DNA of 57,633 nt from Geobacter sp. (GCA_009886125.1 VFJK01000186.1:1-57633), one strand, 5' to 3'. Positions 7,831 through 16,654 are shown, counted from the first letter of the stretch. Notes: generated by a model not told the origin, from the sequence alone. A program made the numbers and translations.

Positions 7831-10347
7831 CTACTGCTTGTCCTGCAACTCCTTTTTCCAGGCCTCGACTTTAACCCGGTACTCCTCAATCAGTCTCTGT
7901 GCGACTTTCAGATCATTCGCCTCGGCAATGAGATGTATGAACGAGCGATTCTGGTCCGGGAGAAGGAGGAGCCAGTCTTCACCGAACGATATTTTTATAC
8001 CATCTATAAAAGCAGCCTCCTTGTCAAGACTGTCCTCACTCATCTTCCGCATAATCCCCCCTTTCATCTCCCAGATACAGGGGATCCTCTCCTGAAGGAA
8101 TGCTCTTTTGGGGACTTCAGTCGATACCTTCGAAAGGGGGACATCTGCTGCAGCGACAAGTTCGATGATCTTTGCCAGGGCGAACATACCGTCAAAAGCA
8201 GGTTGGAATTTCGGGAAGGCCAACTGACCCTCCATCGATCCGATCATGATAACCTCTGACGAAAGCGCTGCCTCTATCATCGCCCGTTCAGAGCTTTTTG
8301 TCCGGATTACCGCACTCCGCTTTTCCTGTGCCATCTCCTCTATGACCGAGGGAGCTGAGACCGGTACCGCAATACTGCCACGTTCACCTGACTTAAGCAA
8401 AAGCAGCACGACAAGCGGCAGCAACTCAGACGGTTCATAGATTTTTCCTACATTATCGACCAGCGTTATCTTTTCGCCATCTGGGTCAAGCCAGAACCCT
8501 GCAGCCGCTTCAAGTGTTTTTACTATTTTTGACAACTGCAGCAGTCCGCCAGGCTTCTCCTCAGCCTTTTTTGCACCTCGCTCCTCATCTATATAGGCAT
8601 TCAGACTGATGACCTCACAGCCAAGCTCATTGAGAAAAGCAGGCAGTACCTGCGCTGAAGGGGCGTAGTTGAAATCTATCACGACCTTGAGGCGTCGTTT
8701 CTTGAGAAGGTTTTTGTCGATATTTCTCAGGAACCCCTCCCGATAGAAATCCATGACCTGCGGCAGTTCGGTTATCCCCCCCGGCTCCATGTGGTGAGCC
8801 CGCCTGAAGCTCTCTTTGAAGAATATCCGTTCAATGTTCTTGGCCATCGAGCTTGAAAAATCGAGCCCTTCGCCATCGATGAATACCAGTTCGGTGACTG
8901 CAGGATCATCCAGAGACTGCCTGAAGTAGATCCCGCCGACCTCGCCATACGTGTTCAGCTTATAGCGGACGACCGGAAGCGGGATCATCTTCAGATCCCT
9001 CACATTGACCCCGGCAGAAAGAATCCCGCCAATAAAACTCCTCTTCAGCATCCTGGATGAGAGGGAGGCGTCACGCGCTCCCAGTACGAAACTCCCCTTG
9101 CCGAGAGAAGTACCGTAAGCGCAGCCGAGTTTAGCGACAAACTCGGGTGTCAGCTCGACATTGGTGAGCCCCTTGACCATCGCCCCTTCAAAAAGCGATT
9201 TTTTCCATTTCTCACCCCAGATAAGATTCGCGGTTACCGTCGAACCGGCCTCTATCACTTTCCGGGGCCAGATCTTGACGTCCCTCTTGATGTAGGCATC
9301 TTCGCCTATAGAGGTGTTCTCGGCGACAACCACACCCTCTTCGATCACAACCCCTTGAGCCACCCGCACATTGTTGCAGATGACACTGTCCGTTATCTTT
9401 GCGCCCCTTTTGATATATACGTTGTCCCAGAGGACGCAGCGTGTCAGCCGTACGCCGTCCTCGACCGTAGAGTTGCGGCCGATAACACTATCCTTGATCT
9501 GCGGATTCCCGATGATCTGCGAATTATCCCCTATAACCACCATCCCCGAAAGCTTTGAGGAAGAGTCAAGCCTGACATCTGCTCCGAGCCGTACATCCTT
9601 GTCAACGAGATCCTGCTTCCCTTCATCTGTTCTCAAGCTCACCCGGCCTTTGAATATATCGTAGTGAGCCTCGCGATACGAATCGGTGTTTCCTATATCC
9701 CGCCAGTAGCCCTTGGCAACGACACCGAAAAGCGGCTCCTTTTTTTCCAGAAGAAGTGGGAAAAGGTCCTGAGAGAAATCGAAATTCTCCTCCGCGGGGA
9801 TGTACTGCAGGATCTCAGGTTCAAGCACATATATCCCGGTATTGATGGTATCGGAGATGACTTCGCCCCACCCCGGCTTCTCAAGGAACTGGATGACCCT
9901 TTTATCCTTGTCGGTGATCACGACCCCGAATTGCAGAGGGTCCTTCACTGAAGTAAGGGTGATGGTCGCTTTTGCACCCTTCTCTTCATGGAATTTCAGT
10001 ACTTTTTCAAGATTGAAGTTTGTCAGCAGATCGCCGCTGATGATGATGAACCTTTCGTCAAGGAACTTTTCGGCGGACTTCACTGCTCCAGCCGTACCCA
10101 TATCCTGCAGGGGGGTCACATAGGTTATCCTGACGCCGAACTCTGAGCCGTCCCGAAAGAAATTCTTGACCATAAACGGCTGGTGATACAGAAGCATCAC
10201 AATATCGGTGATGCCGTGACTTTTAAGAAGTTCCACAATATGCAGCATTATCGGGCGGTTGAGGAGCGGGATCATCGGTTTTGGGACGTTGCTGGTAAGC
10301 GGCTGGATCCGGGTTCCGAACCCGCCCGCCATGATAACGGCTTTCAT
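7831..10347 (-). CDS. Sugar-nucleotidyltransferase / left-handed beta-helix / phosphomannomutase-like fusion
   Basis: 838 residues with three regions. Residues 1-240 are a sugar-phosphate nucleotidyltransferase (MAGGFGTRIQPLT and KPMIPLLNRP, as in ManC/RfbA). Residues about 250-370 are hexapeptide-repeat left-handed beta-helix (VIGDNSQIIGNPQIKDSVIG style). The rest aligns with phosphoglucomutase/phosphomannomutase domains. Such fusions are usually annotated mannose-1-phosphate guanylyltransferase. In the mutase part the normal TASHNP serine loop reads as FRQSLDDP, the metal loop DGDGDR reads DPDGEK, and the GEMSGH sugar loop reads WEMKGG, so that half may be regulatory rather than catalytic. 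AAGGAGGAG precedes the ATG. It lies 31 bases after a receiver-domain gene in the same operon. Confidence 0.85.
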   Translation of the reverse strand: MKAVIMAGGFGTRIQPLTSNVPKPMIPLLNRPIMLHIVELLKSHGITDIVMLLYHQPFMVKNFFRDGSEFGVRITYVTPLQDMGTAGAVKSAEKFLDERFIIISGDLLTNFNLEKVLKFHEEKGAKATITLTSVKDPLQFGVVITDKDKRVIQFLEKPGWGEVISDTINTGIYVLEPEILQYIPAEENFDFSQDLFPLLLEKKEPLFGVVAKGYWRDIGNTDSYREAHYDIFKGRVSLRTDEGKQDLVDKDVRLGADVRLDSSSKLSGMVVIGDNSQIIGNPQIKDSVIGRNSTVEDGVRLTRCVLWDNVYIKRGAKITDSVICNNVRVAQGVVIEEGVVVAENTSIGEDAYIKRDVKIWPRKVIEAGSTVTANLIWGEKWKKSLFEGAMVKGLTNVELTPEFVAKLGCAYGTSLGKGSFVLGARDASLSSRMLKRSFIGGILSAGVNVRDLKMIPLPVVRYKLNTYGEVGGIYFRQSLDDPAVTELVFIDGEGLDFSSSMAKNIERIFFKESFRRAHHMEPGGITELPQVMDFYREGFLRNIDKNLLKKRRLKVVIDFNYAPSAQVLPAFLNELGCEVISLNAYIDEERGAKKAEEKPGGLLQLSKIVKTLEAAAGFWLDPDGEKITLVDNVGKIYEPSELLPLVVLLLLKSGERGSIAVPVSAPSVIEEMAQEKRSAVIRTKSSERAMIEAALSSEVIMIGSMEGQLAFPKFQPAFDGMFALAKIIELVAAADVPLSKVSTEVPKRAFLQERIPCIWEMKGGIMRKMSEDSLDKEAAFIDGIKISFGEDWLLLLPDQNRSFIHLIAEANDLKVAQRLIEEYRVKVEAWKKELQDKQ

Positions 10348-10378
10348 CGGTACTCCTCCTTGAAATCTCCTGAATAGA

Positions 10379-10750
10379 TCAACGTGCCCGTTTCCTCTCG
10401 ATCAAACGCTTTATCTCGTCCTTTAACTCTTTCATATCACTCGACTTGACGACGTAACCATCAGCCAGCCAGGCGGAAAAGTCATCCTTGTAACATGAAA
10501 ATGCAGTTGAAAGGATGACCGCCATATCGTTACGTTCCTTTACAAGTTTCTGCAGGAGGTCGAGCCCGCTCTCATTCTTCAGCTTGATATCCAGCAAAGT
10601 GACAGAATAGCTCTTTTCACTCAGGAGTCCGAGTGCCTCACTGATTGTCCCTGCAGTATCGACCTCATAACCTTCGTCCATAAGCTCCTGTGAGTAGAGA
10701 AGCCTTATGCTGGCCTCATCATCGACAATAAGAATCCTGTTCATGGTCAC
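10379..10750 (-). CDS. Stand-alone response-regulator receiver domain
   Basis: 123 residues that are a single CheY-like domain: acidic pocket near the start (ILIVDDEASIR), phospho-acceptor aspartate in TLLDIKLKNESG, and a switch serine/threonine in ILSTAFS. The conserved lysine near residue 105 is probably the one in VVKSSDM. No output domain follows. The start overlaps the kinase stop by four bases (ATGA), so the two are translationally coupled and it should be the kinase's partner. It lacks DNA binding, so it probably acts by protein contact, perhaps on the polysaccharide enzymes encoded downstream. Confidence 0.88.
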   Translation of the reverse strand: MTMNRILIVDDEASIRLLYSQELMDEGYEVDTAGTISEALGLLSEKSYSVTLLDIKLKNESGLDLLQKLVKERNDMAVILSTAFSCYKDDFSAWLADGYVVKSSDMKELKDEIKRLIERKRAR

Positions 10751-12363
10751 ATCCCCTCCTTCAGATTTTGTAGTATGATGCAGTATCTTGTCCCGCCACC
10801 CGGAATGTCTTCAATATCGAATGAACTCCCGTGACGTTCCAGTATCACTTTGCAGAGCGCCAGGCCTACCCCCTGTCCCAGTGTTGCAGTCTCCATGAAT
10901 GGTGTCATTAGAGCATTTTTCATCTCTTCTGAGAGGCTGGATACCTTATCGATGACGCAAAGCCATATCCTCTCTCCGCTACTGCATGTCTCGATTGCGA
11001 TACTGCCCGCTTCGGGCTGGTTTATGGTGACATGACTTATTACTGTCTTGAGACAGTATGCGATCTGCTTATAGTCGAGCCTTGTCTGAGGCAGGTCAGC
11101 TTCCAGTTTCAGGACAAATTTCAGCTTATGCTCAATAGACCTCTCTTCCATGTCAGCGGCAACGGATGCTGCCAGATGATTCAGATCCCAGCTGTCCATC
11201 ACAGGATGGACTGAGTCTGAATAGCTGAGAACCTCCTCGAGGACTTCGTCCAGCTGCTTTGCCTGCTTCAGGATCTGCTCCAGATACTCTTTCTTATCGA
11301 TAAGGTCTCCGCTTTTCATGAGAGACCTGGCATACCCCCCGATTGCGGCAAGAGGGTTACGTATCGAGTGGGCTATGCTTGAGGTGATACGCCCGACAAC
11401 CGCCATATTCTCCATCCGGACAATCAGCTCCTGCTGCTCCTTGAGCTTCTTATTGGCCATTGCCTGCTTCTCGACTTCATCATTAAGCCGTTCATACAGA
11501 GAAGCCCTCTCTATCGCAAACGCAACGGGAAAGGCAAAAGTCTGCAGGGACTGCATGTCACGGGGAGTAATCGGCTTGTTTGTGACAAAATTATCAGCAA
11601 GGAGTATCCCGATGCTTCGGTTCCTTGAGATAAGAGGCATCACCAGAAACTGTTCGACTCCGAGCGTCGAGACAAGACCGGGATCTATTTCAGGGTTCTG
11701 GGAAGCATTTTCGACAAGGATCGGACGCCTGTCATTGAGTGAACGGTTGAATATATGTTCTTTCAGATCCCGGGAGATGGTGAGTTTTTCAAGAATATCC
11801 TGGAACTTTGCCCGTTCGGAAGAGATCTTGGTTTTGTAAAACTCCCTGGAAAGCTCAGTCAGAGAAAAATTGCTTCTGTCAACCTCATCCCAGATCCGCC
11901 AGGCTTCTTCGTAATTTCTCGGACCGACTCCGAGATGACCGACCAGATATTTACGGTCCCGATCGGTCATCAGGAGAAAAGCCCTGTTCATACCGAAGCC
12001 TTTTCCTGAGGTTATTGCCGTCATCGCCACGGAGAGGACTTCATCGAGTTCCATGGAAGTCTGTAGGACCAGGCTCAGTTCATGAAGGAACTTGATCTCC
12101 ATGCTTTTACTGGTAAGAAACGTGGACAGCGACTGAAGATGTCCTTTCTGCTCCTTGTATTCATCGCTCAATATAGAGATTATCTTCTTGAGCGGGCTCT
12201 CCTCCGGCAGTTGCGCGATGTCTTCCTGAAAACTCTGGCAGTAGACACACTTTTCAACCAGTCTTTTACGCGGAGAGGAGTAAAGATACTCCTCTCCCTC
12301 CTCGATATTCGGGCACTCTTTGATATTACGTCCCGGATTGAACCAGCAGCATTTATATCCCAT
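10747..12363 (-). CDS. GAF sensor histidine kinase with N-terminal cysteine cluster
   Basis: 538 residues. The N-terminus holds C5, C6, C17, C39 and C42 in a CCWFN...ECPN...CVYC arrangement, resembling the Cys-Trp metal-binding segments found on many Geobacter sensor proteins. A linker coiled coil (about 60-95) leads to a GAF domain (about 95-290), a second coiled coil and the dimerisation/phospho-acceptor motif SIAHSIRNPLAAIGG. The ATP-binding domain is divergent: the N-box is poorly recognisable and the DXGXG box reads as DKVSS, though GQGVGLALC is present. No membrane helix is seen, so it is cytoplasmic. It heads the minus-strand sugar operon. GGAG precedes the ATG. Kinase activity may be weak, or specialised for its coupled receiver. 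Confidence 0.85.
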   Translation of the reverse strand: MGYKCCWFNPGRNIKECPNIEEGEEYLYSSPRKRLVEKCVYCQSFQEDIAQLPEESPLKKIISILSDEYKEQKGHLQSLSTFLTSKSMEIKFLHELSLVLQTSMELDEVLSVAMTAITSGKGFGMNRAFLLMTDRDRKYLVGHLGVGPRNYEEAWRIWDEVDRSNFSLTELSREFYKTKISSERAKFQDILEKLTISRDLKEHIFNRSLNDRRPILVENASQNPEIDPGLVSTLGVEQFLVMPLISRNRSIGILLADNFVTNKPITPRDMQSLQTFAFPVAFAIERASLYERLNDEVEKQAMANKKLKEQQELIVRMENMAVVGRITSSIAHSIRNPLAAIGGYARSLMKSGDLIDKKEYLEQILKQAKQLDEVLEEVLSYSDSVHPVMDSWDLNHLAASVAADMEERSIEHKLKFVLKLEADLPQTRLDYKQIAYCLKTVISHVTINQPEAGSIAIETCSSGERIWLCVIDKVSSLSEEMKNALMTPFMETATLGQGVGLALCKVILERHGSSFDIEDIPGGGTRYCIILQNLKEGM

Positions 12364-12394
12364 CCGATGCTCCGAAGAACTGCTCAGTAAAAGT

Positions 12395-12442
12395 CTGTTG
12401 ACAACAGCCCTTAAAGTATACTCATCAATCAGATCTTTTCAA
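12395..12442 (-). promoter_or_regulatory. Putative promoter and palindromic operator of the kinase/sugar operon
   Basis: Reading the minus strand, TTGAAA (12437-12442) and TATACT (12415-12420) are separated by 16 bases, a good sigma-70 promoter. Just downstream, overlapping the expected transcription start, is the perfect 13-base palindrome CTGTTGACAACAG (12395-12407). It could be a repressor site for the five-gene operon that starts at 12363. Confidence 0.5.
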
Positions 12443-12685
12443 CAACCTTACCGGATATATTCCACTTCTCCAATGATCGTCATTACTGCTTAATAAACAT
12501 TCTGTTTTCAGGATTCCAGACAACATATTATGTTTAGACTGGAGTTCCTTATATAAATTTCAAATGCAATCTTGACAATTAATGAATTAGTCAGATAATC
12601 AATTAAGAATAACTATCCAATTTCAGTCAATTCTTATTTGAGACATATGAACTCAAACGCCAGCAATCATAAAGGAGAATGATCG
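12443..12685 (+). promoter_or_regulatory. AT-rich leader with putative promoter of the MucR/Ros gene
   Basis: The spacer between the divergent kinase operon and the MucR-like gene is strongly AT-rich. TTGACA (12572-12577) and GATAAT (12594-12599) are spaced by 16 bases, leaving a leader of about 80 bases before the ATG at 12686, which has AAAGGAGAATG upstream. MucR/Ros proteins bind AT-rich DNA and often control their own promoters, so autoregulation here is plausible but inferred. Nothing else was seen in this stretch. Confidence 0.5.
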
Positions 12686-13219
12686 ATGAAAACACTTATT
12701 GAACTTGTTGCCGAAATCGTATCCGCACACGCCTCAAATACTACGATGACAACTGATCAAATTGTGAATGAGCTCCAGATAATCCATGCCGCACTGAAAA
12801 ATCTGGAAAATGCTCCGGTTGAAAATGAGATCACTGAATCTGCGGTCGAGCCGTCAAAGGAAAGTACAATCACTGTCAGACAGGCATTCAGAAAAGATGA
12901 AGTAATCTGTATGGTCTGTCACAAAGGCGGATTCAAGACCCTGAAAAAACACCTTTCAACAGCGCACCAGTTAACACCAGGTCAATACCGAAAGCAGTTC
13001 GGCATCAAAAGCAGTCAGAAACTTGCAGCAAAAAATTTCTCGGAAGCCAGAAGAAAAGCAGCAGAAGAGCGAGGGATGACAGATATCCTGGCAAAAGCCA
13101 GGGAGAAGCGGATGTCGAATCTTACCAGCAGAAAAAGTGCTGCTGCAAAACCGGTAAAGCCTGCCACCTCTACCAGGACGGTCAAAGGACCGGGCAGACC
13201 TAAAAAAGTCACTAAATAG
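12686..13219 (+). CDS. MucR/Ros-family zinc-finger transcriptional regulator
   Basis: 177 residues. The prokaryotic C2H2 zinc finger is clear: C75, C78, H89 and H94, followed by LTPGQYRKQFGIK, a hallmark stretch of the Ros/MucR family. The N-terminal 60 residues are helical and probably mediate oligomerisation. The C-terminal tail is basic, rich in Lys/Ala/Thr, and ends in GPGRPKK, an AT-hook-like motif, so the protein may have two DNA contacts. Family members are H-NS-like silencers of surface-polysaccharide and motility genes in alphaproteobacteria. The adjacent divergent polysaccharide operon is a reasonable candidate target, by position only. A terminator follows the stop. Confidence 0.85.
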   Translation: MKTLIELVAEIVSAHASNTTMTTDQIVNELQIIHAALKNLENAPVENEITESAVEPSKESTITVRQAFRKDEVICMVCHKGGFKTLKKHLSTAHQLTPGQYRKQFGIKSSQKLAAKNFSEARRKAAEERGMTDILAKAREKRMSNLTSRKSAAAKPVKPATSTRTVKGPGRPKKVTK

Positions 13220-13237
13220 GAACAGCGCAGCATACTC

Positions 13238-13270
13238 ATAAAAAAAGACCCGATCTGATCGGGTCTTTTC
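13238..13270. terminator. Bidirectional terminator between MucR-like and Met-enzyme genes
   Basis: The stem AAAAGACCCGATC / GATCGGGTCTTTT has A and T tracts on opposite sides, suitable for stopping both converging transcripts. Confidence 0.9.
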
Positions 13271-13329
13271 ATTTCCACTCCAGGCCCGATCACTCAGGAA
13301 GGCCTGTTTTGATCACAAGGCCGCCGAAC

Positions 13330-14460
13330 TTAAATGAGCCGGGCAAAGTCGGCGATAAGATCATCCGGATCCTCAAGCCCGACAGAGAACCGTACCAGAG
13401 TATCGCTGATCCCTCTTGCAGCCCTTTCCGAAGACGGCATGGCAGCGTGAGACATTTTGGCAGGATAGGAGATAATGCTTTCGACACCACCAAGACTTAC
13501 GGCAAAGGCTGACAGTGTAACCCCTTCGAGGACTTTTTTCGTCAGCGGATAATCCTCAAGTTCGAATGAGAGGACAGCACCTGGTCCGGATGTCTGTGAT
13601 CGGTGGATCTCATAACCGGGATGACTCTTCAGTCCCGGATAGAAGACCCTCTTGACCCTCGGATTGGCTGACAGCCATTCGGCGATCCTGATGGCACTCT
13701 TCTGGCTCTCCTCCATCCGTATCTTCAGCGTTTTAAGACCCCGTAGCGTCAGCCAGCAGTCCTGCGGCCCCAGTATCGCCCCAAAGGCATTCTGTACGAA
13801 ATGAATGCGCTGTGCGAGCTTCTCGTCATTTACAACTGCAAAGCCGCAGACGACATCGCTATGACCGTTCAGGAACTTGGTGCCGCTGTGCAGGACAATG
13901 TCGCAGCCCAGTTCCAGAGGCTTCTGCAGGTACGGCGTCATGAACGTGCTGTCCACTATCGTCAAAAGACCACGTTTTCCGGCAATCCTGACAGCTCCGC
14001 ACAGATCAGTGATCTTCAGCAGAGGATTGGATGGTGTCTCAAGGTAGATCGCTTTTGTCGCAGGGATGATCGCAGCTTCCAGAGCAGCAGGATCAGTTGC
14101 ATCGACAAAGCTGACGTTCAGTCCCCACTGGCCGAAAAGCCTGGTCATCGCCCTGAACGCACCGCCGTAGACATCCTCGCAGACGACCAGATGGTCTCCC
14201 GGGGCAAACAGCATCAGTGTCGATGATATGGCCGCCATACCGGAGCCGAAGGCATACGCGTGGCTCCCCCCCTCAAGCACGGCGACTGACTCCTCCAATG
14301 CCTCACGAGTCGGATTTCCGGAGCGCGAATAGTCGTATTTTCCGAAATGGTCGACCGATTTCTGGGCAAAGGTGGAGGTCTGACTGACCGGAATTGACAA
14401 AGCGCCTGTTGCCGCGTCGATCGAGTGGCTCCCATGAATGAGTTTTGTGGCAAATTTCAT
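13330..14460 (-). CDS. Cys/Met-metabolism PLP enzyme (cystathionine beta/gamma-lyase type)
   Basis: 376 residues from the ATG at 14460, preferred because GGAGG lies 8 bases upstream and only one base separates it from the preceding stop; a longer reading frame would overlap the upstream gene. It is a gamma-elimination-family PLP enzyme: YDYSRSGNPTR, the FGSGMAA phosphate loop, and the cofactor lysine K195 in HSGTKFLNGHSD. Family members split cystathionine, giving homocysteine (beta-lyase) or cysteine (gamma-lyase). It is about the same length as its upstream neighbour and aligns with it throughout, evidence of a tandem duplication with divided roles in methionine or cysteine synthesis. The shared SAM riboswitch supports methionine synthesis. 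Lyase subtype cannot be fixed by eye. Confidence 0.85.
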   Translation of the reverse strand: MKFATKLIHGSHSIDAATGALSIPVSQTSTFAQKSVDHFGKYDYSRSGNPTREALEESVAVLEGGSHAYAFGSGMAAISSTLMLFAPGDHLVVCEDVYGGAFRAMTRLFGQWGLNVSFVDATDPAALEAAIIPATKAIYLETPSNPLLKITDLCGAVRIAGKRGLLTIVDSTFMTPYLQKPLELGCDIVLHSGTKFLNGHSDVVCGFAVVNDEKLAQRIHFVQNAFGAILGPQDCWLTLRGLKTLKIRMEESQKSAIRIAEWLSANPRVKRVFYPGLKSHPGYEIHRSQTSGPGAVLSFELEDYPLTKKVLEGVTLSAFAVSLGGVESIISYPAKMSHAAMPSSERAARGISDTLVRFSVGLEDPDDLIADFARLI

Positions 14461-14461
14461 G

Positions 14462-15604
14462 CTATGCCTCCGAAGCAAATGCTTTTTCAAGATCGGCGAT
14501 AAGATCATCCGCATCCTCTATCCCGACAGAAAGCCGTAACAGGCGATTGTTTATGCCGAGCAGCTCACGCTTTTCCGGCTCAATGTCCGCATGGGTCTGA
14601 ACAGCAGGAAAGGTTATCAGAGTCTCGACTCCGCCGAGACTTTCGGCAAAAGAGATCAGTTCTGTTTTCAAAAGCAGCTTTTCGACCAGCTCGGGAGTTG
14701 CGACCTCGAAAGCGATCATCGCACCGAAGCCTTTCCCCTGCGCCTTCATCAGATCATGCCCCGGATGATTCTCCAGACCGGGATAAAACACTCTGGTCAC
14801 GTGAGGATTCGACTCCAGCCAGCGGGCTATCCGCTCAGCGTTCTGCTGCTGCCTGTCAAGCCTTATCGTGAGGGTCTTCATGCCGCGGATAGTCAGCCAT
14901 GAGTCCTGTGGCCCCAACACTGCCCCGGCTCCATTCTGGTGGAAGTAGACCCGCTCCGCCAGAGCAGGGTCCTTGACGGTGACAAGTCCGCAGATGGTAT
15001 CATTGTGGCCGGAAAGATACTTGCTCCCGCTGTAGAGGGCGATATCCGCTCCGAGGTCAAGGACTTTCAGCAGATACGGCGTCAGGAAGGTATTGTCGAC
15101 GATACAGAGAATGCCCCGCTCTTTCGCAATGGCAGCAAGAGCGCGAATATCAGCGACCTTCAGCAGCGGATTCGTCAGAGATTCGACAAAAAGCCCTTTC
15201 GTATTCGGTCTGATAGCCGCCTCGACCAGTTGGCAGTCGCTGGTATCCAGATAAGTGAACTCCAGGCCGTACTGACTGAAGATCTGCTCGAAAAGCCGGT
15301 AGGTCCCGCCATAGAGGTCTTCAGTGACGATCAGGTGATCCCCTTGCTTGAAGAGGAGCAGGATGCTGGTAATTGCAGCCATACCGGATGAGTAGGCAAA
15401 CCCCCTGGCAGCTCCATCCAGACGCGCAATACCTGCCTCCAGAGACTGCCGGGTGGGATTGCCCGAACGGCTGTAATCATAGCCCGTGCTCTGACCGAGT
15501 CCGGGATGCCTGAATGTCGCCGTCTGGTAGATGGGAACCGTTACCGCGCCTGTCCGGCTGTCCCACTCCAGTCCGATCTGTACTGCCTGCGTTGCAATAT
15601 TCAT
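14462..15604 (-). CDS. Cys/Met-metabolism PLP enzyme (cystathionine gamma-synthase / O-acylhomoserine sulfhydrylase type)
   Basis: 380 residues with the same family signatures as its downstream paralogue: PIYQTATF, YDYSRSGNPTR, YSSGMAAI, and the PLP lysine K195 in YSGSKYLSGHND. As the first gene after a SAM riboswitch it most likely performs the first sulfur-incorporating step of methionine synthesis, condensing an O-acylhomoserine with cysteine (to cystathionine) or sulfide. The next gene would then cleave cystathionine to homocysteine. The ATG has GGAGG six bases upstream, inside the short leader between the riboswitch terminator and the gene. The MetB, MetZ and lyase subtypes overlap in sequence, so the exact reaction is inferred from context. 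Confidence 0.85.
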   Translation of the reverse strand: MNIATQAVQIGLEWDSRTGAVTVPIYQTATFRHPGLGQSTGYDYSRSGNPTRQSLEAGIARLDGAARGFAYSSGMAAITSILLLFKQGDHLIVTEDLYGGTYRLFEQIFSQYGLEFTYLDTSDCQLVEAAIRPNTKGLFVESLTNPLLKVADIRALAAIAKERGILCIVDNTFLTPYLLKVLDLGADIALYSGSKYLSGHNDTICGLVTVKDPALAERVYFHQNGAGAVLGPQDSWLTIRGMKTLTIRLDRQQQNAERIARWLESNPHVTRVFYPGLENHPGHDLMKAQGKGFGAMIAFEVATPELVEKLLLKTELISFAESLGGVETLITFPAVQTHADIEPEKRELLGINNRLLRLSVGIEDADDLIADLEKAFASEA

Positions 15605-15620
15605 TATTGACCTCCAATAG

Positions 15621-15650
15621 AAAATCCCCTTCCGGGGTGCGGAAGGGGAC
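15621..15650 (-). terminator. Riboswitch-associated terminator
   Basis: On the minus strand TCCCCTTCCG and CGGAAGGGGA form a ten-base stem with a short loop, followed by TTTTC. It lies between the SAM aptamer and the start codon, the expected expression platform for transcription attenuation. Confidence 0.88.
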
Positions 15651-15671
15651 TCTTATTGGAATAGTAGCCCG

Positions 15672-15782
15672 CTCTCCCTTATCTCCCGAAACCTTGCGGC
15701 TTCGCAGGAATTGGCACCTTCCTTTCATGGATGGTTGCCGCGACGTCACAGGGCCTGTCCCTCGGTCGCTCTCGATAAGAAG
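15672..15782 (-). promoter_or_regulatory. SAM-I family (S-box) riboswitch aptamer
   Basis: The minus strand shows the SAM-I consensus in order: CTTATCGAGAG at the 5' side of P1/P2, AGGGACAGGCCCTGTGA, CGGCAACC, GGTGCCAATTCC, then GAGATAAGGG closing P1. It is followed by an intrinsic terminator and then the two PLP sulfur-amino-acid genes. SAM binding should favour termination and lower expression of both when methionine supply is adequate. Match is by eye to the known consensus. Confidence 0.92.
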
Positions 15783-15794
15783 AATATGTGTGTT

Positions 15795-15823
15795 ACCCTA
15801 CAATTTCAGTCAAGATATGTCAA
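15795..15823 (-). promoter_or_regulatory. Promoter of the SAM-riboswitch operon
   Basis: Minus-strand TTGACA (15818-15823) and TAGGGT (15795-15800) are separated by 17 bases, placing the transcript start just before the 5' side of the riboswitch. The -10 is imperfect. Confidence 0.6.
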
Positions 15824-15898
15824 TCTGTTTTTTACCAATTCGCTTTCAATATGTTTAGCGAAAAGCGGATCGGACCTTCACGAATTGTTTTAGCGTAC

Positions 15899-16501
15899 TT
15901 ATTTCGGCTGTACCTTTATCATCTCTATCTCAAGATATATCAGGACGTCTTCCCCGACCATGACCCCTCCGGTCTCGAGAGCCTTGTTCCAGCCCAGACC
16001 GAAATCCTTCCGGTTTATTCTGGTCGTTGCCGACGCACCTTTTCTGGTATTCCCCCACGGGTCCCTGCTCTCTGCTGTCGGGCCTTCGACCTCCAGTACG
16101 ACCTCTTTTGTCACACCGTGCAGGGTCAGATCACCGGTCACCTTGAGCTTGCCTTTTCCCGACTTCGCGACCTTCTTCGAGGTGAATGTCATCGCAGGAT
16201 ATTTTGTGACATCGAAGAAATCGGCACTCCGCAGATGCTCGTCGCGCTTGTTCACACCGGTATTGATCGAAGTTGTCTCGATCGCTACGTCGATCTTCGA
16301 CTTGGTAATGTCTTTCTCGTTTAGATCGACCGTGCCAGTGAATTTCTCGAAACTCCCCTTTACATTCGAAACCATCAAGTGCTTCACCTTAAACCCGACA
16401 CTCGAGTGATCAGAGTCTATGTTCCAGGTCGTTGCTGAAACGATCAACGGGAACGCAAGTACCAGGATGCTGCTTACGAATGAAATAATGCTTTTCATCA
16501 T
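15899..16501 (-). CDS. YceI-family periplasmic lipocalin-like protein
   Basis: 200 residues with a signal peptide (MMKSIISFVSSILVLAFPL..., cleavage near VSA). The mature part reads TWNIDSDHSSVGFKVKHLMV and includes the repeated YceI features FTGTVDL, SADFFDVTKYPAMTF, LTLHGVTKEV and NRKDFGLGWNKALE. YceI proteins form a lipid-binding beta barrel that holds long isoprenoids in the periplasm; some members are stress-induced. It appears monocistronic. GGGGGA lies upstream, and either of the two adjacent ATG codons could be the start. Confidence 0.92.
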   Translation of the reverse strand: MMKSIISFVSSILVLAFPLIVSATTWNIDSDHSSVGFKVKHLMVSNVKGSFEKFTGTVDLNEKDITKSKIDVAIETTSINTGVNKRDEHLRSADFFDVTKYPAMTFTSKKVAKSGKGKLKVTGDLTLHGVTKEVVLEVEGPTAESRDPWGNTRKGASATTRINRKDFGLGWNKALETGGVMVGEDVLIYLEIEMIKVQPK

Positions 16502-16654
16502 CGAATCCCCCTGTCTGTTGTTGAATTATCGATAAAGGATATCTCTGATCGTTGAGTTATCAACCCGGCCATCATTTTTTACAGAATTTAAGACCATTTT
16601 TTTTCGCGCAGCCGTGGAAAGAAAGACAACTGCGAGCACTCCATCCGCTATTCA
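16502..16654. other. Spacer between YceI gene and tRNA terminator
   Basis: About 150 bases upstream of the YceI gene. No coding region or confident promoter was identified. Confidence 0.4.
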
